From NCBI RefSeq assembly GCF_003481825.1, contig NZ_QULW01000007.1:88536-152535 (forward strand): a stretch of DNA of 64,000 bases, given 5' to 3'. This stretch comes from Clostridium sp. OM02-18AC (lineage in GTDB: Bacteria; Bacillota; Clostridia; Lachnospirales; Lachnospiraceae). The notes under the pieces were generated by a model, which was not told the origin of the DNA, ran no database searches, and was given only the letters and a program-made list of their open reading frames with translations. Positions 48,894 through 58,412 of the stretch are shown here, piece by piece (positions within the stretch are counted from its first letter, which is position 1; every line of letters begins with the position of its first letter). A program made the translations under genes and the position numbers.

Positions 48894-49531
48894 TAGAAGA
48901 AATGCAGTGGGTCCGTCCGGAGGAGATCGAGGCCCGCAGTATGGCGATCATCGAGTCAGAGATGCCAAAGGGCAGCTGGAGTGCAGGGGAGCTGGCTGTG
49001 GTCAAGCGCTGCATTCACACGGCGGCAGATTTTGATTACGCAGAGAATCTGTATTTTTCTCCTCATGCTGTAGAGCAGGCCGTGGCTATGATGAAGAGCG
49101 GAAACGGCTTTACCATTGTAACCGATACCAACATGGCACTCGCAGGTGTGAATAAGGCGGCATTAAAGCAGTTGAATGGAACGGTGCGCTGCTTTATGGC
49201 AGACCCGGATGTGGCAGCGGAGGCGAAGGAGCGCGGGGTGACCCGCGCCATCGTCAGCATGGAGCGCGCGGCAAAGCTTTCCGGTCCGGTCATCTTTGCA
49301 ATCGGAAATGCGCCTACTGCGCTGATCCGTCTCTATGAGATGATGCAAACTGGTGAGATCCACCCGGATTTCATCATCGGGACTCCGGTTGGGTTTGTGA
49401 ATGTCGTGGAATCGAAAGAACTCATCTGTCAGTCGGATGTTCCCTGCATCGTTGCGCGCGGCAGAAAAGGCGGCAGTAACATTGCGGCAGCTGTGTGCAA
49501 TGCGCTGATGTATCAGGTTACCAGGGCTTAG
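48890..49531 (+). CDS. cbiC: Precorrin-8X / cobalt-precorrin-8 methylmutase
   Basis: 213 aa (CobH). Moves the C11 methyl group to C12. VRPEEIEARSMAIIESEM at the N-terminus with the catalytic His in IHTAADFDYAENL, then TDTNMALAGVNK, GNAPTALIRLYEM and GTPVGFVNVVESKELI. ATG overlaps the cobQ stop. Last gene of the operon; cbiD, cbiE/T, cbiG, cbiJ, cbiK and cobS/U are not in the window. Confidence 0.95.
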   Translation: MIEEMQWVRPEEIEARSMAIIESEMPKGSWSAGELAVVKRCIHTAADFDYAENLYFSPHAVEQAVAMMKSGNGFTIVTDTNMALAGVNKAALKQLNGTVRCFMADPDVAAEAKERGVTRAIVSMERAAKLSGPVIFAIGNAPTALIRLYEMMQTGEIHPDFIIGTPVGFVNVVESKELICQSDVPCIVARGRKGGSNIAAAVCNALMYQVTRA

Positions 49532-49575
49532 AAATCAGTTAAAAGGCCTAAAAGGCGGACTACGGGACGTAATGC

Positions 49576-49604
49576 TTGCATTTTCCGACAAAAATATTTA
49601 TAAT
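49576..49604 (+). promoter_or_regulatory. Promoter of the RSH gene
   Basis: TTGCAT, 17-bp spacer, TATAAT. It overlaps frames upstream of the chosen RSH start and therefore excludes the ATG at 49572. The hisS promoter (54233) has identical boxes. Confidence 0.7.
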
Positions 49605-49640
49605 GATTTAATAACTATGCTCAAAAAGGTGGCTTTTTCT

Positions 49641-51926
49641 ATGGCAAAAGAACAGACGGAGAAGAAAATGGACATTGAGCTGGAAAATCCCGCAGATTTT
49701 ACCAGCCCGGAAGAATTGTATGAGGACCTGATCCGCAGTATCCGGAAGTATCATCCTTCGGACGATATCTCCCTGATCGAAAAGGCGTACAAGATCGCGC
49801 ATGAGGCCCATAAGGATCAGAAACGAAAGTCGGGTGAACCTTACATCATTCACCCTCTTTGTGTTGCCATTATCCTGGCAGACCTGGAGATGGATAAAGA
49901 GACGATCGCAGCGGGTATCCTTCACGATGTTGTCGAGGATACGGTTATGACGTTAGACGAGCTCTCCAAGGAGTTTGGACCGGAGGTAGCGCTTTTGGTA
50001 GACGGTGTTACCAAGCTGACCCAGCTGTCCTGGTCGAAGGATAAGGTCGAGATGCAGGCAGAGAACCTGCGAAAAATGTTCCTTGCCATGGCAAAAGATA
50101 TCCGCGTGATCCTCATCAAGCTGGCAGACCGTCTGCACAACATGCGTACGCTGCAGTATATGAAACCGGAAAAGCAAAAAGAAAAAGCCCGTGAGACCAT
50201 GGAAATTTATGCGCCGATCGCCCATCGCCTTGGTATTTCCAAGATCAAGGTAGAGCTGGATGATCTTTCCTTAAAATATCTGCAGCCGGAGGTTTATTAC
50301 GACCTGGCTGAGAAGATTTCCCTTGGAAAGGATGCGCGCGAGGAGTTTGTTAAGGGCATTGTAGATGAAGTTTCCGCCCATATGAAAGGAGCAGGCATTG
50401 AGGCGAAGGTAGATGGCCGCGTCAAACATTTCTTCAGCATTTACCGGAAAATGGTTAACCAGCACAAGACACTGGACCAGATCTACGATCTGTTTGCGGT
50501 CCGCATCATTGTCGAAACCGTGAAGGACTGTTATGCGGCACTTGGTGTCATCCATGAGCTGTACAAGCCGATCCCGGGACGGTTCAAGGATTATATTGCC
50601 ATGCCGAAGCCGAACATGTACCAGTCCCTGCATACGACGCTGATCGGCAGCAACGGTCAGCCGTTTGAAATCCAGATCCGTACCTTTGAGATGCACCGTA
50701 CCGCGGAATATGGTATCGCAGCACACTGGAAATACAAGGAGAGCGGCAGCGGTAAGATCGCGGCAGGCGACGAAGCTGCGAAGTTATCCTGGCTGCGCCA
50801 GATCCTGGAGTGGCAGAAGGATGCCAGCGACTCCAAAGAGTTCTTAAGCATGGTAAAGGGTGATCTGGACTTATTCTCTGAGAATGTTTACTGCTTTACC
50901 CCGTCTGGTGATGTCAAGACACTGCCGAGCGGTTCCACGACCATTGACTTTGCCTACTCTATCCACAGTGCTGTCGGCAACAAGATGGTGGGGGCAAGGG
51001 TCAACGGCAAGCTGGTACCGATCGAGTATGTGGTCCAGAACGGTGACCGTATCGAAGTCATCACATCCCAGAATTCCAAGGGACCGAGCCGGGACTGGCT
51101 GTCTCTGGTGAAGAGCACCCAGGCAAAGAACAAGATCAACCAGTGGTTCAAGAGTGAGTTAAAGGAAGACAATATTGTACGTGGTAAAGAACTGATCGAC
51201 CGCTACTGCAAGACCAAGGGGATCAACTTTGGTGACTTAAACAAGCCGGAGTTCCAGGAAAAGGTGATGCAGCGTTATGCGTTCCGTGACTGGGATTCAG
51301 TTCTGGCTTCCATTGGACACGGCGGCTTGAAAGAAGGCCAGGTCATCAACAAGATGATCGAGGAACGTGCCAAGAAAACCCGCAAGGAAGTTACCGATAC
51401 CAACATTTTAGACGGTCTTAGTGAGATGTCCGGTAACAAAGCCGAGGTCAGCAAGAAGTCCAAGGGCGGCATTATGGTCAAGGGGATCCACGATGTGGCA
51501 GTCCGTTTCTCACGGTGCTGCAGTCCGGTGCCGGGCGACGAGATCGTGGGCTATGTGACCCGCGGTCGCGGCGTTTCCATTCACCGTACCGACTGCGTAA
51601 ACATTATCAACCTTCCGTCAGAGGAGCGTACCAGACTCATCGAAGCAGAGTGGCAGCAGCCGGAGAATGATACAGACAGCAAGGAGCGCTACACCACAGA
51701 GATCCAGATCTACGCAAATAACCGGATCGGTATGTTTGTCGATATTTCCAAGGTATTTACGGAGCGTCAGATCGACATCACTTCTATGAATGTGCGCACC
51801 AGCAAGCAAGGCAAGGCCACCATCATCATGACGTTTGATATTCATGGAATTGAAGAACTGAACCGCCTGACTGACAAGTTAAGACAGATCGAGGGCGTGA
51901 TCGATATAGAGAGGACTGCGGGATAG
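49641..51926 (+). CDS. Bifunctional (p)ppGpp synthetase/hydrolase, RelA/SpoT family
   Basis: 761 aa. HD hydrolase domain (GEPYIIHPLCVA with His71, GILHDVVEDT with His95/Asp96), synthetase domain (GRFKDYIAMPKPNMYQSLHTT, EIQIRTFEMHRTAEYGIAAHWKYK), TGS domain (VYCFTPSGDVKTLPSGSTTIDFAYSI is the start), zinc-finger/RIS region (FSRCCSPVPGDEIVG) and C-terminal ACT domain. The single long RSH of Firmicutes makes and degrades the stringent-response alarmone. The ATG at 49641 follows AAAGGTGG and is the first good start after the promoter. The terminator overlaps its stop codon. Confidence 0.96.
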   Translation: MAKEQTEKKMDIELENPADFTSPEELYEDLIRSIRKYHPSDDISLIEKAYKIAHEAHKDQKRKSGEPYIIHPLCVAIILADLEMDKETIAAGILHDVVEDTVMTLDELSKEFGPEVALLVDGVTKLTQLSWSKDKVEMQAENLRKMFLAMAKDIRVILIKLADRLHNMRTLQYMKPEKQKEKARETMEIYAPIAHRLGISKIKVELDDLSLKYLQPEVYYDLAEKISLGKDAREEFVKGIVDEVSAHMKGAGIEAKVDGRVKHFFSIYRKMVNQHKTLDQIYDLFAVRIIVETVKDCYAALGVIHELYKPIPGRFKDYIAMPKPNMYQSLHTTLIGSNGQPFEIQIRTFEMHRTAEYGIAAHWKYKESGSGKIAAGDEAAKLSWLRQILEWQKDASDSKEFLSMVKGDLDLFSENVYCFTPSGDVKTLPSGSTTIDFAYSIHSAVGNKMVGARVNGKLVPIEYVVQNGDRIEVITSQNSKGPSRDWLSLVKSTQAKNKINQWFKSELKEDNIVRGKELIDRYCKTKGINFGDLNKPEFQEKVMQRYAFRDWDSVLASIGHGGLKEGQVINKMIEERAKKTRKEVTDTNILDGLSEMSGNKAEVSKKSKGGIMVKGIHDVAVRFSRCCSPVPGDEIVGYVTRGRGVSIHRTDCVNIINLPSEERTRLIEAEWQQPENDTDSKERYTTEIQIYANNRIGMFVDISKVFTERQIDITSMNVRTSKQGKATIIMTFDIHGIEELNRLTDKLRQIEGVIDIERTAG

Positions 51927-51947
51927 TTGTTCCGCAGTTTTTCTTTT
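51915..51947 (+). terminator. Terminator overlapping the RSH stop codon
   Basis: Stem ACTGCGG/CCGCAGT with the TAG stop (51924-51926) in the loop, then TTTTTCTTTT. A ribosome at the stop would cover the 5' arm, so termination may depend on translation. Confidence 0.75.
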
Positions 51948-51977
51948 CATTTATCAAATGGGAAAAAGGAGCAAAAC

Positions 51978-52637
51978 ATGAGCAATTTTCGAATAAAAAC
52001 CTACGTGCTGGGCGGCATCAGCACAAACTGCTATCTTGTATTTTGCGAGGGAGAAAAGGCGGCGGTGATCATCGATCCGGCCGACAATGCGGACTACCTG
52101 GTCAGCAAATGCCGGGAGTTTGGCGTGGAGCCGGAGGCTGTGCTTTTAACGCATGCACATTTCGACCATATGATGGCGGCAGATGATATCCGCAAGACAT
52201 ACGGCTGTAAGCTTTATGTGCATATGGACGATGAGAAGATGTTAAATGATCCGTCCCTGAATCTTTCCGGGACCATGGGAACCGAGCAGGTCAGCATCAG
52301 CGCAGATCATTTGCTGCGCGATGGCGATGTGCTGCACTTTTTGAACCGGGAGTGGAAGGTTATGGCAACACCGGGACATACCGCGGGTTCTGTCTGTTAT
52401 TACATCCCGGAAGAAGAGGTGGTCTTCAGTGGAGATACCTTATTTGCAGAGTCTTTAGGCCGGACCGATCTTCCGACTGGAAGTATGTCTGCAATCGTGC
52501 ATTCTATCGCGGAAAAACTTCTTGTATTGCCGGATGAGATCATGGTTTATCCGGGCCACGGCGATGCCACGACGATTGCCCATGAAAAGCAGTACAATCC
52601 GGTGGCTGCGTATGTGAGAAAGGGAGGCAGACGGTAA
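51978..52637 (+). CDS. MBL-fold metallohydrolase (glyoxalase II-like)
   Basis: 219 aa. Metal site THAHFDHMMAADD near residue 72, then ATPGHTAGSVCYY, FSGDTLFAESLGRTDLPTG and MVYPGHGDATTI: the complete set of His/Asp ligands of the YcbL/glyoxalase-II-like group. Substrate may be a thioester such as S-lactoylglutathione or another thiol adduct; clostridia usually lack glutathione. AAAGGAGC precedes ATG. Its stop overlaps the start of hemZ (TAATG), a pairing common in Lachnospiraceae. Confidence 0.92.
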   Translation: MSNFRIKTYVLGGISTNCYLVFCEGEKAAVIIDPADNADYLVSKCREFGVEPEAVLLTHAHFDHMMAADDIRKTYGCKLYVHMDDEKMLNDPSLNLSGTMGTEQVSISADHLLRDGDVLHFLNREWKVMATPGHTAGSVCYYIPEEEVVFSGDTLFAESLGRTDLPTGSMSAIVHSIAEKLLVLPDEIMVYPGHGDATTIAHEKQYNPVAAYVRKGGRR

Positions 52638-54142
52638 TGATCGGAATTTTGTTAAACGACAGTGCCTATGAGCAGGATATCCGGGAACTATTGATGGCAT
52701 TTTACCCGGGGCAGACGTTCGCGCACGAGATGCAGGATGATCTGGACTTTTTCGTGGAAGGAACGGTAAATGAAGACCACACAGAGTTTAATCTGTGTCT
52801 GGGACATCTGGGAAGAAGTTCTTTTGCGGCGCTTTCCATGGAAGCGCTGGAGCCTGGCGTGCGTGCAGAGCTTCAGGCGGCAGCGGAAAGCAGCGTTTTA
52901 AAGGTTGATTACGAGAATCGTTTCGAGACGAAGAACAAGATCAAGCGCAGACTCTATGTGCTGCTGATGCAGCAGACCGGAAAACTCCTTCCGTGGGGAA
53001 CCTTAACCGGCATCCGTCCGACCAAGATCGCTATGACCAAATTTGTGGAGGGAGAGAGTGCGGAAAGCATCTTCCGCCACATGAAGGACACTTACTTTAC
53101 CGGCAACGAGAAGATCAACTTAAGCATTGAGATTGCCCAGAGAGAGCGCCAGTTGCTTTCCACAATCGACTATAAAGAGGGATACAGTCTGTATGTCGGC
53201 ATTCCGTTCTGTCCGACCACCTGCCTGTACTGCTCCTTCACCTCTTATCCGATCGGAAAGTGGAAGGACCGCACTCATGAGTATCTGGACGCATTATTCA
53301 AAGAACTGGACTATGTGGCAGAGAAGAAAAAAGGCTGTACCCTGGATACCGTCTACTTTGGAGGCGGTACCCCGACTTCCCTATCCCCTGAGGATCTGGA
53401 TCAGCTCATCACCAAATTGAAAGCAACCTTCGATTTCTCTACCGTTCAGGAGTTTACGGTGGAGGCAGGACGTCCGGACAGCATTACCCGGGAAAAACTG
53501 GAGGTCTTAAAGAAACACGGGGTCGGTCGTATTTCCATCAACCCGCAGACCATGAAGCAGGACACTCTGCGGCTCATCGGACGCCGCCATACCGTAGAGG
53601 ATGTGGTGGACCGTTTTCAGCTTGCGCGGGAAGTTGGCTTTGACAACATCAACATGGATCTGATCATCGGACTGCCGGAGGAAACGTTAGAGGACGTGCA
53701 GGCGACCATGGAAGCCGTGAAGGCGCTGGCGCCGGACAGCGTGACCGTGCACTCTTTAGCAATCAAGCGTGCAGCACGCTTAAATACCATGAAAGAAGTC
53801 TATAAGGACTTAAAGATCGAGAATACTCAGGAGATGATCGACCTGACAGCCCGCTATGCAAGAGAAATGGGACTGGAACCGTATTATCTGTACCGCCAGA
53901 AAAATATGGCTGGAAACTTTGAGAACGTCGGCTATGCGGCACCGGGAAAAGCCTGCATTTACAATGTGCTCATCATGGAGGAGCAGCAGACGATCATCGG
54001 CTGCGGGGCAGGAACTACGACCAAGCGTCTTTTCCCGGAGAAAAACCGCATCGAGCGCTGTGAGAATGTCAAAGACGTGGAGCAGTACATCAGCCGTGTG
54101 GATGAGATGATCGAGCGGAAAGAGAAACTATTTGCGCAGTAA
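52637..54142 (+). CDS. hemZ: HemZ-type coproporphyrinogen dehydrogenase-like radical SAM protein
   Basis: 501 aa. An N-terminal ~165-residue domain, then the radical-SAM motif GIPFCPTTCLYCSFTSYP (Cys192, Cys196, Cys199), VYFGGGTPTSLSPEDL, SINPQTMKQDTLRLIGRRH, INMDLIIGLPEET and YYLYRQKNMAGNFENVGYA. It belongs to the HemN/HemW superfamily, HemZ branch; true coproporphyrinogen oxidation is not proven for this branch. Ribosome site AGGGAGG precedes the TAATG overlap. Confidence 0.92.
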   Translation: MIGILLNDSAYEQDIRELLMAFYPGQTFAHEMQDDLDFFVEGTVNEDHTEFNLCLGHLGRSSFAALSMEALEPGVRAELQAAAESSVLKVDYENRFETKNKIKRRLYVLLMQQTGKLLPWGTLTGIRPTKIAMTKFVEGESAESIFRHMKDTYFTGNEKINLSIEIAQRERQLLSTIDYKEGYSLYVGIPFCPTTCLYCSFTSYPIGKWKDRTHEYLDALFKELDYVAEKKKGCTLDTVYFGGGTPTSLSPEDLDQLITKLKATFDFSTVQEFTVEAGRPDSITREKLEVLKKHGVGRISINPQTMKQDTLRLIGRRHTVEDVVDRFQLAREVGFDNINMDLIIGLPEETLEDVQATMEAVKALAPDSVTVHSLAIKRAARLNTMKEVYKDLKIENTQEMIDLTARYAREMGLEPYYLYRQKNMAGNFENVGYAAPGKACIYNVLIMEEQQTIIGCGAGTTTKRLFPEKNRIERCENVKDVEQYISRVDEMIERKEKLFAQ

Positions 54143-54232
54143 GGGAACCGCAGCGTAACTCTGCTGCCGGGTGCGTATGTGCAAAGAGAAACAAAACTTT
54201 TGCCGGACATCCCGTAACTTACATACTTGCGA

Positions 54233-54261
54233 TTGCATTTTGTGTTTTAGAATAGTATAAT
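54233..54261 (+). promoter_or_regulatory. Promoter of hisS
   Basis: TTGCAT, 17-bp spacer, TATAAT. The leader to hisS is ~60 nt; I see no T-box. Confidence 0.7.
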
Positions 54262-54327
54262 CTTTAGGAATATGTGATTTTTCAGATACACAGAGAGATT
54301 TACAAAGATAGAAAACGGAGAAAGAAT

Positions 54328-55590
54328 ATGGCATTGAAAAAGAAGCCGGTTACCGGCATGCGTGATATCCTGCCGGCAGAGATGCAGGTGCGGGAATATG
54401 TGATGAACCAGATCCGTGAAACCTACCGTAGTTTCGGATTTACCCAGGTGGAGACTCCATGTGTGGAGCATATCGAGAACCTGACCAGTAAGCAGGGCGG
54501 TGACAACGAGAAGCTGATCTTCAAGATCTTAAAGCGCGGCGAGAAGCTGAACCTTGAGACTGCTGAAACAGAGAATGATTTAACAGACAGCGGACTCCGC
54601 TACGACCTGACCCTGCCGCTGTCCCGTTATTATTCCAACAACGGCGCACAGCTGCCGAGCCCGTTCAAGGCTCTGCAGATGGGCAGTGTATGGCGTGCAG
54701 ACCGTCCGCAGCGCGGCCGTTTCCGCCAGTTCACCCAGTGTGATATCGATATTTTAGGCGATGCAACCAATATGGCTGAGATCGAGCTGATCCTGGCTAC
54801 GACCACAGCACTTGGCAAGATCTGTCCGAAAAACGCATTTACCGTGCGCATCAATGACCGCGGTATCTTAAAGGGTATGGCACTTTACTGCGGTTTCCCG
54901 GAGGATGGACTGGATCAGGTCTTCATCACCCTGGATAAGATGGACAAGATCGGTCTGGACGGCGTAAAGACAGAGCTTCTGGAACTTGGCTATGCACAGG
55001 AGAGCGTAGAAAAGTATGCAGACCTGTTAGCAAATCTGGGCGAGGATGCAGCAGCAGTCCGCGGTCTGGGTGAAACCTTAGCCGGTGTGTTAGATGCAAA
55101 GACTGCAGAGAATCTGGCTAACATTATGGATACCGTGACCGAGGTTGCGGAAACTGATTTCAAGCTGGCCTTTGACCCGACTCTGGTGCGCGGTATGTCT
55201 TACTATACCGGAACCATTTTTGAGGTTTCCATGGAAGGTTTCGGCGGTTCCGTTGCAGGCGGCGGAAGATACGACAAGATGATTGGCAAGTTCACTGGCC
55301 AGGATACCCCGGCCTGCGGCTTCTCCATCGGATTCGAACGTATCGTTACCATCCTTATGGAGCAGGGCGGCGAAATCGAGAATGCAGCTCCGAAGAAAGC
55401 ATACCTCATCGAAAAGGGTATGGACCAGTCCCGCTTCGGCCAGATCATGAAACAGGCTATGGACGAGCGTAAAGCCGGTGTCCAGGTGCTTGTTTCCATG
55501 ATGAACAAGAATAAGAAGTTCCAGAAGGAGCAGCTGAACAAGGAAGGCTACACAGAGTTTGTAGAGTTCTACAAAGAAGCACTGAAATAA
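54328..55590 (+). CDS. hisS: Histidyl-tRNA synthetase
   Basis: 420 aa. Class II synthetase: KKPVTGMRDILPAEM at the start, motif 2 region (QMGSVWRADRPQRGRFRQFTQCDIDILG), histidine-specific LVRGMSYYTGTIFEV, motif 3 GFSIGFERI, and a C-terminal anticodon domain. GGAG precedes ATG at 54328. Followed 112 bases later by aspS, the usual hisS-aspS pair. Confidence 0.97.
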   Translation: MALKKKPVTGMRDILPAEMQVREYVMNQIRETYRSFGFTQVETPCVEHIENLTSKQGGDNEKLIFKILKRGEKLNLETAETENDLTDSGLRYDLTLPLSRYYSNNGAQLPSPFKALQMGSVWRADRPQRGRFRQFTQCDIDILGDATNMAEIELILATTTALGKICPKNAFTVRINDRGILKGMALYCGFPEDGLDQVFITLDKMDKIGLDGVKTELLELGYAQESVEKYADLLANLGEDAAAVRGLGETLAGVLDAKTAENLANIMDTVTEVAETDFKLAFDPTLVRGMSYYTGTIFEVSMEGFGGSVAGGGRYDKMIGKFTGQDTPACGFSIGFERIVTILMEQGGEIENAAPKKAYLIEKGMDQSRFGQIMKQAMDERKAGVQVLVSMMNKNKKFQKEQLNKEGYTEFVEFYKEALK

Positions 55591-55702
55591 AGAAAAACTT
55601 TGAAATAAGAAATCAGCTTTAAAATAATAAGGTTTAAATGAGAACCATTATAAATTCAGAAGAACCACGGAGTGATCCGTGCTGAAATAAGGAGACAAAA
55701 CC

Positions 55703-57505
55703 ATGGCAGAATCAATGCTGGGACTGAAACGGTCCCATCGGTGTACGGAAGTCACCACAGCAAACATCGGTCAGGACGTGACCGTAATGGGCTGGGTGCA
55801 GAAAAGCAGAAACAAGGGCGGAATCATCTTCGTAGATTTACGTGACCGCTCCGGTATCCTGCAGATCATCTTCGAGGAGAGCGACTGCGGCGCAGAGAGC
55901 TTCGCAAAGGCAGAGAAGTTAAGAAGTGAATATGTCATTGCAGTAACCGGCCGTGTTGAGGCACGTTCCGGCGCAGTCAATGAGAACCTGGCAACCGGCG
56001 CGATCGAGGTACGTGCCAACAGCCTGCGCATCTTATCTGAGTCCGAGACCCCGCCATTCCCGATCGAGGAGAACTCCAAGACCAAAGAGGAACTGCGCTT
56101 AAAATACCGTTTCCTGGATTTAAGAAGACCGGATATGCAGCGCAACCTGCTTCTCAGAAGTAAGATCGCTATCCTTACCAGACAGTTCCTGGCAGAGGAA
56201 GGATTTTTAGAGATCGAAACCCCAACCCTCATCAAGAGTACTCCGGAGGGAGCAAGAGACTACCTGGTACCGAGCCGTGTGCATCCGGGTTCCTTCTATG
56301 CACTTCCGCAGTCCCCGCAGCTCTTTAAGCAGCTCTTAATGTGCTCCGGCTACGACCGTTACTTCCAGCTGGCACGTTGCTACCGCGATGAGGACCTGCG
56401 TGCAGACCGTCAGCCGGAGTTCACCCAGATCGATATGGAGCTTTCCTTCGTAGACGTAGACGATGTGATTGATGTCAACGAGCGTCTCTTACACAAGCTG
56501 TTCAAGGAAATCTTAAACGTAGAGATTCCGCAGCCGATTCCGCGTATGACCTGGCAGGAGGCTATGGACCGTTTCGGTTCCGATAAGCCGGACCTGCGTT
56601 TTGGTATGGAGTTAAAGAACGTATCCGATGTAGTCAAAGACTGCGAGTTTGTCGTATTCAAGGGCGCACTCGAAAACGGCGGTACCGTCCGTGGTATCAA
56701 CGCAGAGGGACAGGGCCATATGCCGCGTAAGAAGATCGACGCACTGGTTGAGTTCGCAAAGGGCTACGGCGCAAAGGGTCTTGCTTACATCGCAATCCAG
56801 GAGGACGGCAGCTACAAGTCTTCCTTCGCGAAATTCATGACCGAGGACCAGATGGCAGCCCTCATTTCCGCTATGGATGGTAAGCCGGGTGACCTGCTGT
56901 TATTCGCAGCAGACAAGAACAAAGTTGTATGGGATGTTCTGGGCAACCTGCGTCTGGAGATCGCACGTCAGCTTGATCTCTTAAAGAAAGACGACTACAA
57001 GTTCCTGTGGGTAACTGAGTTCCCGTTACTGGAGTACTCCGAGGAGCAGGGACGTTTCGTAGCAATGCATCACCCATTCACCATGCCGATGGACGAAGAC
57101 TGGCACCTGATCGATACCGATCCGGGCGCAGTACGCGCAAAGGCATACGATATCGTATTAAACGGTACCGAGATCGGTGGTGGTTCCGTTCGTATCCACC
57201 AGAGCGACATCCAGTCCAAGATGTTCGAGGTACTGGGCTTCACACCGGAGAAGGCACAGGAGCAGTTCGGCTTCCTGCTTGAAGCATTCAAGTACGGAGT
57301 ACCGCCGCACGCTGGTCTGGCATACGGCCTTGACCGTGTGGTCATGCTGATGGGCGGCTGCGACAGCATCCGTGAGGTCATTGCATTCCCGAAGGTAAAG
57401 GATGCCTCCTGCCTGATGACCGAGGCACCGACCCCGGTAGATCCGAAGCAGCTTGAGGAGCTTGGCATCGAGGTGTGCGAAGAGGCTGAGAAGACAGAAG
57501 AATAA
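55703..57505 (+). CDS. aspS: Aspartyl-tRNA synthetase
   Basis: 600 aa, the bacterial type with a GAD insertion. Seen: [23 protein letters not shown] (anticodon OB fold), [54 protein letters not shown] motif 2 and [13 protein letters not shown] (motif 3). AAGGAGAC precedes ATG. It may be discriminating or non-discriminating; this cannot be read here. Confidence 0.97.
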   Translation: MAESMLGLKRSHRCTEVTTANIGQDVTVMGWVQKSRNKGGIIFVDLRDRSGILQIIFEESDCGAESFAKAEKLRSEYVIAVTGRVEARSGAVNENLATGAIEVRANSLRILSESETPPFPIEENSKTKEELRLKYRFLDLRRPDMQRNLLLRSKIAILTRQFLAEEGFLEIETPTLIKSTPEGARDYLVPSRVHPGSFYALPQSPQLFKQLLMCSGYDRYFQLARCYRDEDLRADRQPEFTQIDMELSFVDVDDVIDVNERLLHKLFKEILNVEIPQPIPRMTWQEAMDRFGSDKPDLRFGMELKNVSDVVKDCEFVVFKGALENGGTVRGINAEGQGHMPRKKIDALVEFAKGYGAKGLAYIAIQEDGSYKSSFAKFMTEDQMAALISAMDGKPGDLLLFAADKNKVVWDVLGNLRLEIARQLDLLKKDDYKFLWVTEFPLLEYSEEQGRFVAMHHPFTMPMDEDWHLIDTDPGAVRAKAYDIVLNGTEIGGGSVRIHQSDIQSKMFEVLGFTPEKAQEQFGFLLEAFKYGVPPHAGLAYGLDRVVMLMGGCDSIREVIAFPKVKDASCLMTEAPTPVDPKQLEELGIEVCEEAEKTEE

Positions 57506-57527
57506 AAACGCAATAAATTTGATTAGG

Positions 57528-57576
57528 AAAAGGGCTCTGGAATGCTGCCATATGGCGGCATTCCGGAGCCCTTTTA
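57528..57576 (+). terminator. Terminator of aspS
   Basis: Stem AAAAGGGCTC-GGAATGC-GCC/GGC-GCATTCC-GAGCCCTTTT with an ATAT loop. Confidence 0.88.
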
Positions 57577-57737
57577 TACAGTTCGGGTTGTATCTGTGAA
57601 ATCTCTGTGAAAACGTGGAAAACCAGAAAAATATCTGCTAAAATGGGGAAAAAGAAGGAACAGATGCCGCTTGCAAGGTACAGTCAGCGGCAAAAAATTT
57701 GCATGAATGAACGTAAGCAGAGAGGAGACGATACATA

Positions 57738-58412
57738 ATGGATTCCTTAAAAATATTAGTAGTAGACGATGAAGCCAGAATGCGCAAGCTGGTCAAAGAC
57801 TTCCTGACGATCAAGGGCTTTTCCGTGATCGAGGCGGAGGACGGCGAGCAGGCGGTCGATATTTTCTTCAAACAGAAAGATATTTCACTGATCATTCTGG
57901 ATGTGATGATGCCGAAGATGGACGGCTGGGAAGTTTTGAAGACGGTGCGCCAGTATTCCCAGGTGCCAGTCATCATGCTGACAGCCCGGGGTGAGGAACG
58001 CGATGAACTCCAGGGATTTAAGCTTGGAGTGGATGAGTATATTTCCAAACCGTTCAGCCCGAAGATTCTGGTTGCGAGAGTGGAGGCGATTCTGCGCCGG
58101 TCCAACGTAGCGGTGAGCGAGACCATGGAAGTGGGCGGTATCCGCATTGACAAGGCGGCGCACCTGGTCGAGATTGACGGAAAACCGGTTGACTTAAGTT
58201 ACAAAGAGTTTGAACTTTTGACTTACTTTGTGGAAAACCAGGGCATTGCGCTGTCCAGGGAGAAGATTTTGAACAATGTCTGGAATTATGATTATTTCGG
58301 GGATGCCCGCACGATCGATACCCACGTTAAAAAACTGCGCAGCAAGATGGGTGAGAAGGGCAATTATATCAAGACCATCTGGGGTATGGGGTATAAATTC
58401 GAGGTAGACTGA
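57738..58412 (+). CDS. OmpR/PhoB-family response regulator
   Basis: 224 aa. Receiver domain with LVVDDEARM, phospho-acceptor Asp55 in IILDVMMPKMDG, MLTARG and the lysine in YISKPFSP; then a winged-helix DNA-binding domain (LSYKEFELLTYFVENQG, TIDTHVKKLRSKMG, IKTIWGMGYKFE). AGAGGAGA precedes ATG. Its stop and the kinase start overlap (TGATG), so the two form a two-component system. The signal is unknown. Confidence 0.95.
   Translation: MDSLKILVVDDEARMRKLVKDFLTIKGFSVIEAEDGEQAVDIFFKQKDISLIILDVMMPKMDGWEVLKTVRQYSQVPVIMLTARGEERDELQGFKLGVDEYISKPFSPKILVARVEAILRRSNVAVSETMEVGGIRIDKAAHLVEIDGKPVDLSYKEFELLTYFVENQGIALSREKILNNVWNYDYFGDARTIDTHVKKLRSKMGEKGNYIKTIWGMGYKFEVD

Noticed and set aside
49572..49640. 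An earlier RSH start at 49572
   Set aside because: It lies upstream of the promoter -10 box, so it would not be transcribed; the ATG at 49641 has the AAAGGTGG site.
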